A stretch of DNA of 64,000 bases. It comes from Bacillota bacterium (GTDB lineage Bacteria > Bacillota_I > Bacilli_A > Izemoplasmatales > Hujiaoplasmataceae). The notes below the pieces were generated by a model. The model was given only the letters and a program-made list of their open reading frames with translations, had not been told where the DNA came from and searched no databases. Every line of letters begins with the position of its first letter. Position 1 is the first letter of the stretch. The translations under genes were made by a program, and so were the position numbers. Below, piece by piece: positions 61,796 to 64,000 of the stretch. The stretch covers positions 98,632 to 162,631 of the forward strand of contig JAHIVB010000006.1 of NCBI GenBank assembly GCA_018816905.1. The letters run 5' to 3'.

Positions 61796-62429
61796 AATCA
61801 TGAATCATCGGGACAAAACGGCAATCGCAAAGTACTTTTTGAGTGTAATCGTCTTCGCCTTTATGAATCAAGAGCAGTTTTTGAGTAAACATTCCGCCAG
61901 AGGGAACGACCATATTTCCACCAACTTTCAATTCTTCCAGAAGATTGGTTGGAAGTTCATTGGTTGCTGCAGAAACGATGATTGCATCATATGGCGCATG
62001 ATCTTTCCATCCATCATATCCATTCCCGAGTTTGAAAATTGCGTTTTTAACTCCAGTATATGCTAAGACTTCTTTTGCATGTTCCAAGAGTTGAGGAATT
62101 CTCTCTATCGTGAATACTTCTTTTGCGAGTGCAGCTAGAATTGCAGTTTGGTATCCGGATCCGGTCCCAATTTCCAGGACACGATCAGTTGGTTTAAGTT
62201 TCAACCCCTCAATCATCAAAGCAACAATATAAGGTTGAGAAATTGTTTGCTGGAACCCGATGGGAAGTGGACAGTCATCATAGGCATAGAACTGATCTTG
62301 TTCTCTAACGAACAGATGCCTAGGCACATGGAAAAATGCCCGAATCACTTCGCGGTTGGTTACACCCCTCGCAATCAGTTGTTCTTCAATCATTCTCGTC
62401 TGCATGACATTCATCGGAATCTGACTCAA
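61794..62429 (-). CDS. pcm: Protein-L-isoaspartate O-methyltransferase
   Basis: Repair enzyme of 211 aa that methylates L-isoaspartyl residues in damaged proteins. Motifs: QTISQPYIVALMIEGL, VLEIGTGSGYQTAILA and YDAIIVSAAT. I keep the TTG start because AGAGG lies eight bases upstream; the next in-frame ATG (five codons later) is too far from a ribosome binding site. Confidence 0.93.
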   Translation of the reverse strand: MSQIPMNVMQTRMIEEQLIARGVTNREVIRAFFHVPRHLFVREQDQFYAYDDCPLPIGFQQTISQPYIVALMIEGLKLKPTDRVLEIGTGSGYQTAILAALAKEVFTIERIPQLLEHAKEVLAYTGVKNAIFKLGNGYDGWKDHAPYDAIIVSAATNELPTNLLEELKVGGNMVVPSGGMFTQKLLLIHKGEDDYTQKVLCDCRFVPMIHD

Positions 62430-62534
62430 ACAAATCGCCTCTTTTGATTTGACTTCTTCGTATCCCTAGATATATTATATCATAAATGAAAAAAACTTCC
62501 CACATTTGAGGAGGGCTTTGCTTCAAAGTGCAAA

Positions 62535-63740
62535 TTAATCTAAGTATTTTTCAAAAATATAGTTAAATGCAGAAACGATATTTTCGCCAGAATATCTAAC
62601 TTCTAATTCTTCAACAATGGCTTGTTGCTCCGCTTTCGTTTGTTCAATATAAGAAAGAGTTAATTCGGTGTTTGATAAAGTTAAACCATATGTACTTAAA
62701 TCAATAATCGAATCGGTTACCTCCGATGGATTAAAGTTTTTGATGAGATAGACGCTTACAATTCCATCCTCGGGCCTCAATACATTAATGAGAGTATCGG
62801 TTTCTGGATGATAAATGTTCAGTTCACCGACATAAATACCATCCCCCGCATTTTGTTCTAAGCCCATATTGGATGCTTGAACATAATCCCAACCAGTTGA
62901 TTCTAATATCTGCCAACCAATCGTTACGCCGACTTCTGTAACTTGATAAGAAAAATATTGTCCTCTTTCACTGATAAAATCCAATTCCCAAGAATCTTCA
63001 TAGAACTGGTACTCCAGTTGATTCCAGTCGGGATAATATACAACACTGTTAAAATCATGTGTACTGTACGAATATTTTTCTTTCGTTTGATAATTCGTTT
63101 TGGTAATGCTCTCTGTTCCATCCAAATATCTGTGATAATCAGTTGATTCTTTATCTTCATTAAAATGGAACACAGAGAGGGATAAATTGCTACTATTTTC
63201 GGATTGAATTCGAACATAGATATCTAATTTTTCTTCTTCGTCAAAGCCGATTACAATGGTATATGGAAATGAATATGGAACGATAAACTCCATAAGAATG
63301 TAATCTATTTCAAAATCTTTGATATAGACTTCAAAAGGCTCTGTTGGTTCGCTGGTTTGAAGATTTAAATAACAAGTAAATGTCGTAAGGTTTCTTGGTA
63401 AGCTAAAATCGAGCATTTCGACTATACGACTGACGTATTGATAGTGCTCATATAACCGATAATTTGCACTCATCACTTGATCTTGCATATCCATGGAGTT
63501 GTAAGTAGACATGTAGTCTTCAGGCTGATATATATTGTCTTCGCTTTCCAGAACATGGATTTCGTCATCAGCCTGTCCTGAAATGAAATACTCTACACTC
63601 TCTTCAAATGCACTCATGACTCTATGAATTTTATCTTGAATATTTTCATTGGAGCCAACTTCAAATTGAGTCGTTTTGGCGCATCCGATTGTGATAAACA
63701 CAAAGAGTAATGACAAAACACATAAAATAGTTTTTTTCAT
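62535..63740 (-). CDS. Lipoprotein of unknown function (401 aa)
   Basis: Lipobox FITIGC places the lipidated Cys at residue 20. The mature protein is acidic, Tyr/Glu-rich and beta-rich, without a recognised domain. It may be an extracellular ligand-binding or surface protein. Single-gene unit next to the rRNA operon end. Confidence 0.8.
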   Translation of the reverse strand: MKKTILCVLSLLFVFITIGCAKTTQFEVGSNENIQDKIHRVMSAFEESVEYFISGQADDEIHVLESEDNIYQPEDYMSTYNSMDMQDQVMSANYRLYEHYQYVSRIVEMLDFSLPRNLTTFTCYLNLQTSEPTEPFEVYIKDFEIDYILMEFIVPYSFPYTIVIGFDEEEKLDIYVRIQSENSSNLSLSVFHFNEDKESTDYHRYLDGTESITKTNYQTKEKYSYSTHDFNSVVYYPDWNQLEYQFYEDSWELDFISERGQYFSYQVTEVGVTIGWQILESTGWDYVQASNMGLEQNAGDGIYVGELNIYHPETDTLINVLRPEDGIVSVYLIKNFNPSEVTDSIIDLSTYGLTLSNTELTLSYIEQTKAEQQAIVEELEVRYSGENIVSAFNYIFEKYLD

Positions 63741-63830
63741 TTTCTATGAACTCCCATTCGACTAGCACTTAAGATATCAGTAAATTCATTATATGGTATT
63801 ATAATTGAAATAACAATATACAAACAAAAA

Positions 63831-63855
63831 ACCGTAGATTCCTCTACGGTTTTTC
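63831..63855 (-). terminator. rRNA operon terminator
   Basis: ACCGTAGA and TCTACGGT form an eight-base stem with a four-base loop, followed on the minus strand by TTTTTTG, directly after the 5S gene. Confidence 0.9.
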
Positions 63856-63867
63856 TTTCAGAAAGAA

Positions 63868-63977
63868 GCCTGGCAACGTCCTACTCTTGCACAAACGTAC
63901 TACCATCGGCGCTGAAGTGCTTAACTACTGTGTTCGGTATGGGAACAGGTGTGTCCACTTCGCCATCGTCACCAGAC
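63868..63977 (-). rRNA. rrf: 5S ribosomal RNA
   Basis: Read on the minus strand it begins TCTGGTGACGATGGCG and contains CCTGTTCCCATACCGAACA and the 3' part GTAGGACGTTGCCAG, all hallmarks of bacterial 5S. Length about 110 bases. As the last gene of an rRNA operon it implies 23S and 16S beyond the right edge. Ends are approximate by a few bases. Confidence 0.95.
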
Positions 63978-64000
63978 TCTTCTTTCAAAACTGGATATAC

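Overview
The window looks like chromosomal DNA of a low-GC Gram-positive-type bacterium. Gene content (a compact str operon, rpsF-ssb-rpsR, gdpP-rplI-dnaB, prfA-prmC, an NADH-linked [FeFe] hydrogenase, many small lipoproteins, few regulators) suggests a free-living relative of the Mollicutes, for example the Izemoplasmatales/Acholeplasma side of the Mycoplasmatota; this placement is inference. The standard genetic code is used: several genes end in TGA and long reading frames are intact without TGA as Trp.

Layout. 1-1890: a polar amino acid ABC importer (its ATPase runs off the left edge). 2157-12603: an eight-gene, tightly overlapping minus-strand operon that is the main accessory region. 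It holds an unrecognised 292-aa protein, two different C5-cytosine DNA methyltransferases, a Z1-domain superfamily-2 helicase-like ATPase, a GHKL (MutL/MORC-like) ATPase, two unrecognised proteins and a PD-(D/E)XK nuclease. It fits the MORC/MutL-type restriction-modification systems predicted by comparative genomics. 12977-14774: a heliorhodopsin gene followed by a tocopherol cyclase-like protein. 14868-19215: small membrane proteins, a GH4 glycosidase, an XRE-PrsW fusion and a MazF-like toxin without an antitoxin. 19317-23932: a complete branched-chain amino acid type ABC importer (livJ-H-M-G-F). 24216-31396: a PadR/membrane-protein pair, an ankyrin protein beside an HExxH protein, an unannotated Lys/Pro/Ala-repeat microprotein, a DUF2161-type nuclease-like protein, AzlCD and an SPFH protein.

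31523-45415: mostly housekeeping: prmC, prfA, dnaB, a GdpP phosphodiesterase fused in frame to ribosomal protein L9, a three-gene membrane operon, rpsR-ssb-rpsF, an MFS transporter, a lipoprotein, a DUF1295 enzyme, a CinA-C domain protein and ychF. 45746-49233: the three subunits of an NAD-linked [FeFe] hydrogenase behind a long structured leader. 49344-56376: a beta-propeller-like lipoprotein, tatD-tkt-aldo/keto reductase, an AAC(3)-family acetyltransferase and two small membrane proteins. 56498-60822: the str operon rpsL-rpsG-fusA-tuf with a consensus promoter. 61041-61765: a divergent pair of small HTH regulators with three related operators. 61794-63740: pcm and a lipoprotein. The right edge carries the 5S rRNA of an rRNA operon that continues beyond the window.

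Most interesting items: the Z1/MORC-type R-M operon with three unassigned components, heliorhodopsin beside a tocopherol cyclase homologue, the GdpP-L9 fusion with an internal L9 ribosome binding site, the repeat microprotein, and the miniature cI/Cro-like switch. No CRISPR array, tRNA, insertion sequence or clear prophage was seen.
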